Origin: Flavobacterium sp. ALJ2
GTDB lineage: Bacteria > Bacteroidota > Bacteroidia > Flavobacteriales > Flavobacteriaceae
Direction of reading: 5' to 3'
Length of the DNA stretch: 64,000 nucleotides
NCBI RefSeq assembly: GCF_015594725.1
Contig: NZ_JADNRC010000008.1
Location: 164,257 to 228,256, forward strand
The notes below the pieces were generated by a model. The model was given only the letters and a program-made list of their open reading frames with translations. It searched no databases and had not been told where the DNA came from. Positions 1-8,679 of the stretch are shown piece by piece. The position numbers were made by a program, and so were the translations under genes. Position 1 is the stretch's first letter, and the number at the start of each line of letters is the position of its first letter.

Positions 1-1253
1 GGAAATGTAATACAATTCGAAAATTTATCAGCAAATTTTGAAATCGTTGAGCCAATACCAATAACACGGCTTATTTTATTAGATTCGATAAGTTGAACTA
101 CTTTTGCATATAACTCATCATTAGAAAAGCCACTCTGAAGAATGTCAGATAAAATCACGGTTTTCTTTTTGAATTTGTTTTGACTTTCTAAGAAATCTAA
201 TGCGATTTTCAGCGATTGAAAATCCGAACTATAACTATCATCGATTATACTGCAGTTGTTGATTCCCGTTTTTACTTCTAGGCGCATTTCTACAGGATAT
301 AATAAATGCATTCGGTTTTGGATTGTAGCCGAATCGTATTTTAAGTACAACAAAACCATCAGACACGAAACAGCATTTTCTATCGAAGCATCGTCTTGAA
401 ACGGAATAGTAAATTCATTTATTTCATCGATATATTCATATCGGATTAATATGTTTTCGTTATGAGTTTGTTTTGTAGTAACTAAAACATCGGCATTTTT
501 ATCAGTAAAGCTCCAAGAAAAAAGCTTTCTGGATTCCAGTAGATATTCGGCTGCAAATTGTGTCAAACAAGAATGAACAACCTCCGTTTTTTGGTAAATA
601 ATTACGGGAGTTTCTTTGAATAAAAGTAGTTTTTCATCTATCTTTTGTACTAGATTTAAAAAGCCTTCGTCGTGTGCTGAACCAATATTGGTAAGAAGTC
701 CGATAGTAGGTTTGATGATTTTTTCTAGTTTATCCATTTCAGAAACTGTCGAAATTCCAGCTTCAAAAATACCTAGATTGTGTTTCTCATTGATTGCAAT
801 AACCGATAACGGAACGCCAACTTGTGAGTTGTAGCTTTTTGGACTTCTTATAATGTTATGGTCAGGACTCAACAAGAAATTAAGCCATTCCTTTACTATC
901 GTTTTACCGTTACTTCCGGTTAATCCGATAATAGGGAAATCAAAAAGACTTCGATAGTAAGCAGCTACGGCCTGTAATGCAGTTAGTGAATTTTCGACAA
1001 CTATATAATTAGCTCTTTGTGTATAATTTTCAGGAATATGTGTTACTACAAAATTATGAACGCCTTTTTCGATTAAGTCAGGAATATAATCATGCGCATT
1101 ATTGTTTGGTCCGCTTAAAGCGAAAAATAAAGTTTTAGGTCCGTTTTGTAAAGAACGGCTATCAATAGAAAGATGGTCGATATTGATGTCAGAATTGCCG
1201 CCAAACCATTTAGCATGAAGTATTTGAATTATATTTTTAAGATTTATAGGCAT
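1..1253 (-). CDS. murF: UDP-N-acetylmuramoyl-tripeptide:D-Ala-D-Ala ligase, probably the MurF part of a MurF/alanine racemase fusion (partial, 3' end off window)
   Basis: This gene starts at the ATG complementary to 1251-1253 and runs off the left edge, so only about 417 N-terminal residues are visible. Translation shows the Mur ligase N-terminal substrate domain (SIDSRSL, then KTLFFALSG near residues 25-45), the ATP-binding P-loop GLTGSNGKT near residue 115, the YNSQVGVPLS segment and the FEAGIS motif that replaces the usual EMG in this phylum. MurF adds D-Ala-D-Ala to UDP-MurNAc-tripeptide in cytoplasmic peptidoglycan synthesis. In Bacteroidota this ligase is usually fused to a C-terminal alanine racemase. 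That part would lie outside the window, so the fusion is inference. Confidence 0.9.
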   Translation of the reverse strand, partial: MPINLKNIIQILHAKWFGGNSDINIDHLSIDSRSLQNGPKTLFFALSGPNNNAHDYIPDLIEKGVHNFVVTHIPENYTQRANYIVVENSLTALQAVAAYYRSLFDFPIIGLTGSNGKTIVKEWLNFLLSPDHNIIRSPKSYNSQVGVPLSVIAINEKHNLGIFEAGISTVSEMDKLEKIIKPTIGLLTNIGSAHDEGFLNLVQKIDEKLLLFKETPVIIYQKTEVVHSCLTQFAAEYLLESRKLFSWSFTDKNADVLVTTKQTHNENILIRYEYIDEINEFTIPFQDDASIENAVSCLMVLLYLKYDSATIQNRMHLLYPVEMRLEVKTGINNCSIIDDSYSSDFQSLKIALDFLESQNKFKKKTVILSDILQSGFSNDELYAKVVQLIESNKISRVIGIGSTISKFADKFSNCITF

Positions 1254-1392
1254 TGTATTATGAAGTGTTTTATGTTGAAATGTAATATGTAATTAACGAT
1301 AAGTCTGATTTAGAAAGCTAAACTTAATTTGAAGCATTAAAGGTAGAAAAGAGTTTTTAATATTTTCTTAAAAATGCAATTATTCAGGTGAT

Positions 1393-1580
1393 AAAGATTA
1401 TCTAAAAAGGGAACGCGGATGACACGGATTTATTAAAACAATTGAAAAAAATCCGTTTTTATCCGCGTTTTCGCCTTGGCGAATCCGCGTCATCTGCGTT
1501 CCTTGATTTCGTGTCGCAAAGATTATTTAAAAAGGGAAAGCGGATGGCGCTGATAAAAAACTGCTTCATCCGCGTTCCTT
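1393..1580. repeat. Degenerate palindromic repeat pair in the gene-free stretch 1254-1665
   Basis: Two related units sit in tandem. The segment at 1393-1421 recurs at 1518-1545 with two substitutions. Each unit pairs with a downstream inverted copy: 1410-1430 with 1482-1502 (GGAACGC.GATGAC.CGGATT), and about 1538-1546 with 1567-1576. Such units are common between genes in flavobacterial genomes. Their function is unknown, and transcript 3'-end structure or a REP-like role are both possible. Nothing else recognisable lies in 1254-1634. Confidence 0.7.
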
Positions 1581-1634
1581 AATTTTAGTTGCTGTTAAAA
1601 TTTTGAGCAATTTATAGTAAGTCATATATTTTTT

Positions 1635-1642
1635 TATATTTG
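1635..1642 (+). promoter_or_regulatory. Bacteroidota -7 box (TATATTTG)
   Basis: TATATTTG matches TAnnTTTG and lies 23 bases before the TTG start at 1666, leaving a leader of about 17-20 nt. No clear -33 TTG was found at the usual spacing. Confidence 0.55.
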
Positions 1643-1665
1643 TTCAAGACAATAAAATTAAGCCG

Positions 1666-2277
1666 TTGAAAAAGCTTCTTCCAATAATCTCTTATCTATT
1701 CCATCCATTGTTTATTTCGATGTATGCGAGTATGTTTTACCTTTTTTTTAAAGAAGATGCATTTGCCAATGAGGAGAAATTCTTTATTCTTTTTCAAATA
1801 TTGATTATTACGGTTTTGGTTCCAATTTTGTTTTTCTTACTGCTTCGTTCAACAGGAAATGTCGATTCGATTATGATTCATGAAACGTCACAACGTAAGA
1901 TTCCGTTGGTGCTTCATTGTTTTTTAATTATTTTATTGGTTAAGCGTAGTGTAGTGATTATGCGATATCCAGAGTTGCATTTTTTCTTTTTAGGAGCATT
2001 GTTTAGTACTATAATTGCACTGGTATTGTCTTTTTTTAAAATAAAAGCTAGTTTGCACATGATAGCCATTAGCGGATTAACGATTTTCGCAATTGGTTTA
2101 AGCCGACATCTTCAAGTGCCTGCTGGTATGATGTGTTGGGTTGCCTTTTTTATATTAATGAATGGTTTTGTGGCTTCATCTCGCCTAGAAATGAATGCTC
2201 ACACCAATAAGGAACTCATTATAGGATTATTGATAGGGATAATTCCGCAAATACTATTTTTAGTTTTTTGGTTATAG
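1666..2277 (+). CDS. Multi-pass membrane protein, possibly PAP2-like
   Basis: The 203-residue product is almost entirely hydrophobic, with about six membrane segments and short loops. The TTG at 1666 begins a plausible MKKLLPI N-terminus just downstream of a -7 box, and no ATG is available nearby. The C-terminal half has KASLHMIAISGL and SSRLEMNAHTNKE. These are reminiscent of the C2/C3 regions of PAP2-type phosphatases (SLH..., then R...AHT), but the first PAP2 motif is not obvious, so catalysis is unproven. Its 3' end overlaps the convergent beta-barrel gene by 6 bases. The function remains tentative. Confidence 0.6.
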   Translation: MKKLLPIISYLFHPLFISMYASMFYLFFKEDAFANEEKFFILFQILIITVLVPILFFLLLRSTGNVDSIMIHETSQRKIPLVLHCFLIILLVKRSVVIMRYPELHFFFLGALFSTIIALVLSFFKIKASLHMIAISGLTIFAIGLSRHLQVPAGMMCWVAFFILMNGFVASSRLEMNAHTNKELIIGLLIGIIPQILFLVFWL

Positions 2278-2973
2278 GATATAGAAGATTATACCAATAT
2301 TCATCGTTCGCATATCGATATCTTCCGTAGGAGTTTTTGCCGATTTAAATAAAGAGTTTAAGCCATAATAGGCATATATATTCCAGGTGTTGAAACCAGA
2401 TGAAATATAGACTCCGTATTGTATTTTTTCAAAATCTTTATTGTTTTTAATGACCACTTTTTGCTCAGAATCTTTGTAAACAGAACGGTCGAATAAAAGA
2501 TAACTAAATTTTACGCCACCGTAAATTCTCCAAAATTTATAACTCTCAAAAGTAGAAGTTCGCCATCTGAATTCAATTGGTAAATCGATTAAATACTGAG
2601 TAAATTTGTTACTATTAACATCCGAATAGTTAACAACATTATAAATAGGAGCGTCGTTTGTACCAGTTATGGCAAGATTTTGAAAGTAATTTTTATAGCT
2701 AAATCCTAAACCTGTAGCAATCGATACGTTACGATTTTTATTAATAGGCATATCTCTTAAAAAACCAAAATTCAGTCCTGCCGAAAATTTCTTTTGCGAC
2801 AATCCTTCTGGAGCATTTGCTAATGCATTATAGGTAATGGCAAAATAAAACTGATCTTCTCTGTACAGAGAATCAATTTTTACTTTTGGAGCATCAGCAG
2901 CTGGAGCCTTTTCTTCCTGAGAAAAAACATTCAGAAACGATACTAAAAATATACAACTAAAAAATAATCGCAT
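2272..2973 (-). CDS. Outer-membrane beta-barrel protein, PorT-like family
   Basis: The 233-residue product begins with a signal peptide (MRLFFSCIFLVSFLNVFSQ, likely cut before QEE). It continues as alternating aromatic and polar strands typical of small outer-membrane barrels, with the stretch GLNFGFLRDMPINKNRN that recurs in PorT-family proteins. PorT itself helps assemble the type IX secretion system. The family is broad, so membership does not prove that role here. The gene converges on the membrane-protein gene with a 6-base overlap and has its own -7 box. Alternative call: generic porin-family protein of unknown cargo. Confidence 0.65.
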   Translation of the reverse strand: MRLFFSCIFLVSFLNVFSQEEKAPAADAPKVKIDSLYREDQFYFAITYNALANAPEGLSQKKFSAGLNFGFLRDMPINKNRNVSIATGLGFSYKNYFQNLAITGTNDAPIYNVVNYSDVNSNKFTQYLIDLPIEFRWRTSTFESYKFWRIYGGVKFSYLLFDRSVYKDSEQKVVIKNNKDFEKIQYGVYISSGFNTWNIYAYYGLNSLFKSAKTPTEDIDMRTMNIGIIFYIL

Positions 2974-3040
2974 TTTGGATTTTGGTTTTAATGATTGTTC
3001 TAAGAGTATAAGTGATTTTTGTATTTTGATATAAACAATA

Positions 3041-3048
3041 CAAATATA
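3041..3048 (-). promoter_or_regulatory. -7 box for the PorT-like gene (TATATTTG on minus strand)
   Basis: The minus strand reads TATATTTG here, matching TAnnTTTG. The start codon is about 68 bases downstream, which leaves a rather long leader. Confidence 0.5.
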
Positions 3049-3381
3049 AGATTTTGAGTGTTTCGGTTTCGATTTGATTGTGAATATTCTGTTTTGTGTT
3101 ATGATTTGTTCAAATTTAGGATTTATTTTTAAATTTCAGCCACTCCAGATAGCTATCAGTATTAATAGATTAAAAGTATTTTTTTTGTTTAATCATGTAA
3201 GTAATGTAAGGACATTTAAGTTTATGTGTATGTTTACATAAACTACTATTTCTTTTATGGTTTAAGGAAAGCCTCTGAACCTTTTAGCTTTGCCACTTAG
3301 TGGCTCAGTACCTTTATCTGCAACTTAAAACCTCAGTATTTTCTTTTTTCTATAGTATTCTTTTCGTTTACATGTTTTTTA
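3049..3381. other. Gene-free stretch between divergent genes
   Basis: No coding region is credible here. It holds a flavobacterial semi-palindrome CAGATAGCTATCAG near 3146, a small GCCACTTAGTGGC palindrome at 3292-3304, and TAGCTTTG (TAnnTTTG type) at 3285-3292. Related CGATAG/CTATCG palindromes recur at 3853-3866 and 8579-8594. Confidence 0.5.
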
Positions 3382-3389
3382 TACCTTTG
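3382..3389 (+). promoter_or_regulatory. -7 box (TACCTTTG) giving a near-leaderless transcript
   Basis: TACCTTTG matches TAnnTTTG and ends only 6 bases before the ATG at 3396. The transcript would therefore start at or almost at the start codon. Confidence 0.6.
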
Positions 3390-3395
3390 TAGGGC

Positions 3396-3740
3396 ATGAA
3401 AAGAAAACAGTTTATAATAAGTATTTCTTTGACGATAACGGTATTGTTCTCAATGCTGTTTCAGTCATTTCATAGTTATGAGCATATTGTACAAGAGTTT
3501 TCAAAAAAACAATGCCATCATGAGTATAACGTAACAAATACCGAAATAACGCATCAGCACCATAATTTCGATTATTGTTATGTGTGTCATTTTGCAATAA
3601 GCAGCTATATTACACCTGAAAAATTCACATTTCAGTTACCTGTTTTTCATGATGAAATTCCTTATTTCTTTAACTTCTCCGGAACAATTATTTTATTTTC
3701 CGGAAGTTTATATTCCCTTCGAGGCCCACCTATAGTTTAG
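3396..3740 (+). CDS. Small His/Cys-rich envelope protein next to a TonB receptor
   Basis: The 114-residue product starts with a signal or anchor segment (residues 5-24). A His/Cys-rich middle follows, with CHHEY, HQHHNFDYCYVCHF and isolated HxxxH spacing, and then a second hydrophobic segment near the C-terminus. The clustered His and Cys suggest metal binding, probably Zn or Cu, outside the cytoplasm. The adjacent TonB-dependent receptor 200 bases downstream supports a joint role in metal uptake. Small proteins with a C..CHF motif often precede such receptors in this phylum. No characterised family was recognised, so the function is inferred. Confidence 0.65.
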   Translation: MKRKQFIISISLTITVLFSMLFQSFHSYEHIVQEFSKKQCHHEYNVTNTEITHQHHNFDYCYVCHFAISSYITPEKFTFQLPVFHDEIPYFFNFSGTIILFSGSLYSLRGPPIV

Positions 3741-3782
3741 ATTCTTGTATCCAATATTTTCGGAATGCAACGTGTTTACCCC

Positions 3783-3806
3783 GTTTTGATTTTCCTAAAA
3801 TCAAAC
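3783..3806. terminator. Hairpin between the small protein and the TonB receptor
   Basis: TTTGATTTT (3785-3793) and AAAATCAAA (3797-3805) form a 9-bp stem with a 3-base loop. It lacks a good U-tract, so it may be an attenuator or mRNA-end structure rather than a full terminator. Confidence 0.4.
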
Positions 3807-3941
3807 AAAATCTTCGTTTATAAATTCGAAAAGTAAAAATGGTTTACTAATTCTGATAGTTATCGGAGTTGTTGAGCTTATTTATATGTTTTTTTGAGTT
3901 TTTTTAAACGAATAAATCATCTAACTATAGTATCATTTACA

Positions 3942-6149
3942 ATGAAAAAAATTATAATTGCCCTAATTTTAGGGTTTTCAGGTTTAGTTAATGCCCAAAA
4001 TACAGTTTCAGGAACCGTAACCGATTTGCAAAATCAGCCAGTTCCAGGAGTTTCGGTTTATGTAGCAGAATTACATAAAGGAACGACAACCGACGAAAAT
4101 GGAAAGTATGTCTTAAATAATCTTCCAAAAGGAGGATTACGTATTGCGTTTACGTTTGTAGGTTACACAACTCAAAATAAAAATATCGAAAAATTATTAA
4201 AAGAGAACACGTTGGATATTTTGCTTTCGCAAGCAGCTTTTGAAATGGACGAGGTAATTGTGTCAACCGCTTTTAGCAAATTACAATCACAAAACGTAAT
4301 GAAAGTAGAACATGAAACTATAAAAACATTACAACAAAAAGGAACTTCGACATTGATAGAAGGACTAGCAACAATACCAGGAGTTTCTCAAATTTCTACA
4401 GGAACTTCTATTGGTAAACCAGTAATCCGAGGATTAAGTGGAAATCGTGTTTTAGTGTACTCACAAGGAGTTCGATTAGAGAATCAACAATTTGGAGATG
4501 AACATGGTTTGGGATTAAACGATGCAGGAGTCGAAAGTGTTGAGGTTATAAAAGGACCAGCATCATTATTATATGGTTCAGATGCTTTGGGAGGAGTTTT
4601 GTATTTTAACCCAGAGAAATTTGCAGATGCAGGAGATTTCAAGGCAAATTTCAGTCAGAAATATTTTTCAAATACACAAGGAAGTAATTCTTCAATTGGT
4701 TTAAAAACATCTACAGAAAATTGGAAATTTTTGGCTCGCGGAAGTTTCAACTCACATTCTGATTATAAAGCTGGAGATAGTGACCGTGTAACCAATACGC
4801 GTTATAATGAAACTGATTTTAAAACCGGAATAGGATATAGTAATTCTAGCTTCTCGAGTGTTTTACGTTACAATTACAACAAACTAAATTTAGGAATTCC
4901 AGAAGAAGGTTTTGGAGAACAAACGACTAGTAAAAAAACAGAGTTTCCCAGACAAGGGGTTTTTAACCATTTGTTGAGTTTAAATAATGTTTTCTTTTTT
5001 CAGAATTCAAAACTAGATGTTGATTTAGGATATATCACAAATGACAGAAGTGAGTTCGAAGATAGTAATGAAGCTTCATTACACATGAAACTGAAAACAT
5101 TTAATTACAATGCAAAATATCATTTGCCTAAAATGGGTAAAATCGAAACTATTGTTGGTGTTCAAGGAATGCATCAAAAGAATGCCAATTCGGGAAAAGA
5201 ATATTTAATACCAGATGCAACAACAAATGATTTTGGAGTTTTTGGAACGGCAAATTACGAATGGAAAAGTAATGTGTTACAAGCAGGTTTGCGTTTTGAT
5301 AACCGAAATATAACTTCGATTGCACACGGAACAGAAGGAGAAGAAGGTTATTTTCAGGCATTAGACAAATCGTTTGATAGCTTTAATGCATCATTGGGGT
5401 ATAAAACCAATCTTGCCGATAATCTAACAATGCGTTTAAATGTAGCTTCGGGATTTAGAGCACCAAACTTGGCAGAGCTAACATCAAATGGAGTTCATGA
5501 AGGAACAAATCGTTATGAAATTGGGAATAGTGCTTTAAAAACAGAACAAAACGTACAAACAGATTTGAATCTAGAATATAAAAACAGCCATTTTGAGTTT
5601 TTTGTAAATGGATTTTATAATCATGTAAACAACTATATTTATACTTCGCCAACAGGAGAAATAATCGATAATAATGATGTTTTTGCTTATGTACAAGATA
5701 ATGCTAAATTATATGGTGGAGAGGTTGGATTACATTTTCATCCACATCCTTTAGATTGGTTGCATTTTGAAACTAGTTTTGAAACTGTAACTGGCAAAAA
5801 ACAAAATGGAGATTACCTGCCATTAATTCCTGCAAACAACTGGAATAATACCATAAGAACAGAGTTTAATATCAAAAACTGGTTCCAAGATGGATTTGCA
5901 ACTTTAAATGTAAGTTCTACTTTTAATCAGGATAATGTAAGTGGTTTTGAAACAGCTTCAAAAGGATATTCATTGGTTAATCTAGGTTTAGGAGGAAAAG
6001 TGAAATTTGGAAAAACTGCTTTTGATGTAAATATAAACGGAAATAACTTATTTGATAAAAAATATATTGCACACCTATCTCGATTAAAAACAGATGGAAT
6101 TCCTAATATAGGACGTAACATAGTTTTAGGAGTTAATTTCAATTTGTAA
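3942..6149 (+). CDS. TonB-dependent outer-membrane receptor with carboxypeptidase-like N-domain (probable metal receptor)
   Basis: The chosen ATG at 3942 gives 735 residues starting with a clean signal peptide (MKKIIIALILGFSGLVNAQ). An in-frame upstream ATG at 3894 would put 16 residues in front of it and hide it. Domains are a carboxypeptidase-regulatory-like domain (about 20-110, GTVTDLQNQPVPGVSV), a plug (about 120-235, with IRGLSGNRVLVYSQGVR and VIKGPASLLYGSDALGG) and a 22-strand-type barrel ending NIVLGVNFNL. The His-rich loop HFHPHPLDWLHFE near residue 610 and the His/Cys-rich neighbour upstream suggest a Zn or Cu substrate. Energy would come from TonB-ExbBD encoded elsewhere. Substrate assignment is inference. 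Confidence 0.85.
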   Translation: MKKIIIALILGFSGLVNAQNTVSGTVTDLQNQPVPGVSVYVAELHKGTTTDENGKYVLNNLPKGGLRIAFTFVGYTTQNKNIEKLLKENTLDILLSQAAFEMDEVIVSTAFSKLQSQNVMKVEHETIKTLQQKGTSTLIEGLATIPGVSQISTGTSIGKPVIRGLSGNRVLVYSQGVRLENQQFGDEHGLGLNDAGVESVEVIKGPASLLYGSDALGGVLYFNPEKFADAGDFKANFSQKYFSNTQGSNSSIGLKTSTENWKFLARGSFNSHSDYKAGDSDRVTNTRYNETDFKTGIGYSNSSFSSVLRYNYNKLNLGIPEEGFGEQTTSKKTEFPRQGVFNHLLSLNNVFFFQNSKLDVDLGYITNDRSEFEDSNEASLHMKLKTFNYNAKYHLPKMGKIETIVGVQGMHQKNANSGKEYLIPDATTNDFGVFGTANYEWKSNVLQAGLRFDNRNITSIAHGTEGEEGYFQALDKSFDSFNASLGYKTNLADNLTMRLNVASGFRAPNLAELTSNGVHEGTNRYEIGNSALKTEQNVQTDLNLEYKNSHFEFFVNGFYNHVNNYIYTSPTGEIIDNNDVFAYVQDNAKLYGGEVGLHFHPHPLDWLHFETSFETVTGKKQNGDYLPLIPANNWNNTIRTEFNIKNWFQDGFATLNVSSTFNQDNVSGFETASKGYSLVNLGLGGKVKFGKTAFDVNINGNNLFDKKYIAHLSRLKTDGIPNIGRNIVLGVNFNL

Positions 6150-6175
6150 GATAATAAATCGTAAAGAAGACCGCT

Positions 6176-6205
6176 AAAAGCGCTAACGATATAGTTGGCG
6201 CTTTT
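6176..6205 (+). terminator. Rho-independent terminator after the TonB receptor
   Basis: AAAAGCGCTAAC pairs with GTTGGCGCTTTT (one T-G wobble) around a 6-base loop, 27 bases after the receptor stop. Confidence 0.75.
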
Positions 6206-6231
6206 ATATTAAATTAGATTGAAAAAATAAC

Positions 6232-6239
6232 TATTTTTG
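6232..6239 (+). promoter_or_regulatory. -7 box (TATTTTTG) for the prolyl oligopeptidase gene
   Basis: TATTTTTG matches TAnnTTTG and lies 23 bases upstream of the ATG at 6263, just after the preceding terminator. Confidence 0.6.
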
Positions 6240-6262
6240 CTACAAACTGAAATATTATAACA

Positions 6263-8383
6263 ATGAAAAAAATTAGTATTCTAATGGCTATAACCGCTAC
6301 AACAGTTGCGTTTGGACAAAGTAAAAAATCAAATTCTATACAATATCCTGAGACCAAAAAGGGAGAAACTATTGATACCTATTTTGATGCTAAAGTAAGT
6401 GATCCATATCGTTGGTTGGAAGATGATAAATCTGCTGAAACTGCTGCTTGGGTAAAAGCAGAAAATAAAGTTACCTATGCGTATTTAGACCAAATTCCTT
6501 TTCGTGATGAGTTAAAAAAACGAATGGAAAAGTTATGGAACTATGAAAAAATTGGAGCTCCTTCTGTAAAAGGAAAAGCAACATATTATTCTAAAAATAA
6601 CGGATTGCAAAACCAATCTGTAGTGTATAGAAAAGGTGAAAATGGAAAAGATGAGGTTTTTCTAGATCCAAATACATTCTCAAAAGACGGAACAACATCG
6701 TTAGGAGGATTAGATTTTACTAAAGATGGTTCACTTGCAGCTTATTCTATTTCTGAGGGAGGGAGCGATTGGAGAAAAGTAATCATCATTGATGCACAAA
6801 CTCGTAAAGTATTAGAAGATACATTGGTAGATGTAAAGTTTAGTGGTATTTCTTGGAAAGGGAAAGAAGGATTCTACTATTCAAGTTATGATAAACCAAA
6901 AGGAAGCGAATTGTCTGCAAAAACAGATCAGCACAAATTGTATTTCCACAAGTTAGGAACTCCTCAAAAAGATGATAAAGTTGTTTTTGGACAAGACCAA
7001 AAAAGAAGATATGTTGGAGGTTCAGTAACCGATGATATGAAATATTTGGTTATTACAGCAGCAAACTCTACTTACGGAAATGAGTTATACATTAAAGATT
7101 TAACTAAAGAAAATAGTCCGATAGTTACTGTAGTTGATAATTTTAATAGCGACAACAATGTTATCGAAAACGAAGGAACAAAATTGTTTATCGAAACTGA
7201 CTTAAATGCCCCAAACAAGCGTATTGTAACAGTTGATGTAAGCAATCCAAAACCAGAAAATTGGAAAAATTTCATCGCCGAAACAGAGAATGTACTTTCG
7301 CCATCAACAGGAGGGGGATATTTCTTTGCAAATTATATGAAAGATGCTGTTTCTGCAGTAAAACAATATGATTATACAGGAAAATTAGTTCGCGAAATAA
7401 AATTGCCAGCGTTAGGAACAGCAGGTGGATTTAGCGGAGAAAAAGCAGATAAAGTAGTTTATTACTCATTTACAAATTACACAACTCCAGGAACTATTTA
7501 CTCATTTGATGTTAAGTCTGGAAAATCAGAAATTTATCAGCAACCAAAAGTTGATTTCAAAAGTGCCGATTACGAATCCAAACAAGTATTCTATACTTCT
7601 AAAGACGGAACAAAAGTACCAATGATGATTACTTATAAAAAAGGATTAAAATTAGATGGTAAAAACCCAACTATTTTATATGGTTACGGAGGATTTAATG
7701 TAAGCTTAACGCCATCATTTAGTATTGCAAATGCAGTTTGGATGGAAAATGGAGGAGTTTATGCAGTTCCAAATCTTCGTGGAGGAGGAGAATATGGTAA
7801 AAAATGGCATGATGCAGGAACAAAAATGCAAAAACAAAATGTGTTTGATGATTTCATCGCAGCAGCCGAATATCTTATCGCTCAAAAATATACATCTTCA
7901 GATTTCTTAGCGATTCGTGGAGGTTCAAACGGAGGATTATTAGTAGGAGCAACAATGACACAACGTCCAGAATTAATGAAAGTGGCGTTGCCAGCAGTAG
8001 GAGTTATGGATATGTTACGTTACCATACATTTACAGCAGGAGCAGGTTGGGCATACGATTACGGAACAGCACAGGATAGCAAAGAAATGTTTGAATACAT
8101 CAAAGGATATTCACCAGTTCACAATGTAAAAAAAGGAGTTCATTACCCAGCAACTATGGTAACTACAGGAGATCATGATGATAGAGTAGTACCAGCACAT
8201 AGTTTTAAATTTGCAGCCGAATTACAGGAAAAACAAACAGGAGACAATCCAGTTTTAATCCGTATCGATGTAAAAGCAGGGCATGGAGCAGGAAAATCAG
8301 TAGCAGCTACAATTCAAGAAAATGTCGATATTCAGGCATTTACATTATTCAATATGGGATTTAAAGCATTACCTAAAAAGTAA
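6263..8383 (+). CDS. Prolyl oligopeptidase (S9A family), exported
   Basis: The 706-residue enzyme cleaves short peptides after proline. It has an N-terminal signal peptide ([19 protein letters not shown]), so it acts in the periplasm or outside, like the secreted flavobacterial enzyme. A seven-bladed propeller spans roughly residues 95-440. The alpha/beta-hydrolase domain carries the catalytic Ser555 in GGSNGG, the Asp region HDDRVVP around residue 639 and His674 in KAGHGAGKS, with spacing that fits the family. Total length matches known prolyl endopeptidases. The gene is monocistronic, with its own -7 box and a strong terminator. Confidence 0.95.
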   Translation: MKKISILMAITATTVAFGQSKKSNSIQYPETKKGETIDTYFDAKVSDPYRWLEDDKSAETAAWVKAENKVTYAYLDQIPFRDELKKRMEKLWNYEKIGAPSVKGKATYYSKNNGLQNQSVVYRKGENGKDEVFLDPNTFSKDGTTSLGGLDFTKDGSLAAYSISEGGSDWRKVIIIDAQTRKVLEDTLVDVKFSGISWKGKEGFYYSSYDKPKGSELSAKTDQHKLYFHKLGTPQKDDKVVFGQDQKRRYVGGSVTDDMKYLVITAANSTYGNELYIKDLTKENSPIVTVVDNFNSDNNVIENEGTKLFIETDLNAPNKRIVTVDVSNPKPENWKNFIAETENVLSPSTGGGYFFANYMKDAVSAVKQYDYTGKLVREIKLPALGTAGGFSGEKADKVVYYSFTNYTTPGTIYSFDVKSGKSEIYQQPKVDFKSADYESKQVFYTSKDGTKVPMMITYKKGLKLDGKNPTILYGYGGFNVSLTPSFSIANAVWMENGGVYAVPNLRGGGEYGKKWHDAGTKMQKQNVFDDFIAAAEYLIAQKYTSSDFLAIRGGSNGGLLVGATMTQRPELMKVALPAVGVMDMLRYHTFTAGAGWAYDYGTAQDSKEMFEYIKGYSPVHNVKKGVHYPATMVTTGDHDDRVVPAHSFKFAAELQEKQTGDNPVLIRIDVKAGHGAGKSVAATIQENVDIQAFTLFNMGFKALPKK

Positions 8384-8404
8384 GACTTAAGAATTAAATA
8401 GTTA

Positions 8405-8442
8405 AAAACAGGCTTCTCTAATTTGAGGAGCCTGTTTTTTTT
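8405..8442 (+). terminator. Rho-independent terminator after the prolyl oligopeptidase gene
   Basis: AAAACAGGCTTCTC pairs with GAGGAGCCTGTTTT around TAATTT, followed by a T-tract. Confidence 0.9.
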
Positions 8443-8461
8443 GTGAGATTAAATTTAACCG

Positions 8462-8600
8462 CAAAGTTTTAAAATCCGTGCTAATTGGCGAATTCGTAGT
8501 TTGTTTTTTATTGTTTCACGCAAATTCTGCAGATCTGATTAGTTGAAAATCTGTGTGTATCTGCTCAAATATTTTTATCCCGATAACTATCGGGAGCAGT
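8462..8600. repeat. Degenerate intergenic repeat with CCCGATAACTATCGGG palindrome
   Basis: This gene-free stretch contains TGTTTCACGCAAATTCTGCAG (about 8511-8531). A variant recurs at about 20148 (TGTTTCACGCAGATTTTGC). A 16-base palindrome CCCGATAACTATCGGG lies at 8579-8594. Both are scattered flavobacterial intergenic elements of unknown role. Confidence 0.6.
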
Positions 8601-8649
8601 GAAAAAAATAATTAGCGAATTCATGGTAAACTTTTTATTTAGTTTAAGC

Positions 8650-8657
8650 TAAATTTG
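8650..8657 (+). promoter_or_regulatory. -7 box (TAAATTTG) for the oxidoreductase gene
   Basis: TAAATTTG lies 22 bases upstream of the ATG at 8680, the usual distance for a short leader in this phylum. Confidence 0.6.
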
Positions 8658-8679
8658 AACTACCAAAAAAAACAGAAAC

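Noticed and set aside
3894..3941. Upstream ATG for the TonB receptor
   Set aside because: It would place 16 polar residues before a clear signal peptide; the ATG at 3942 gives a normal exported N-terminus.
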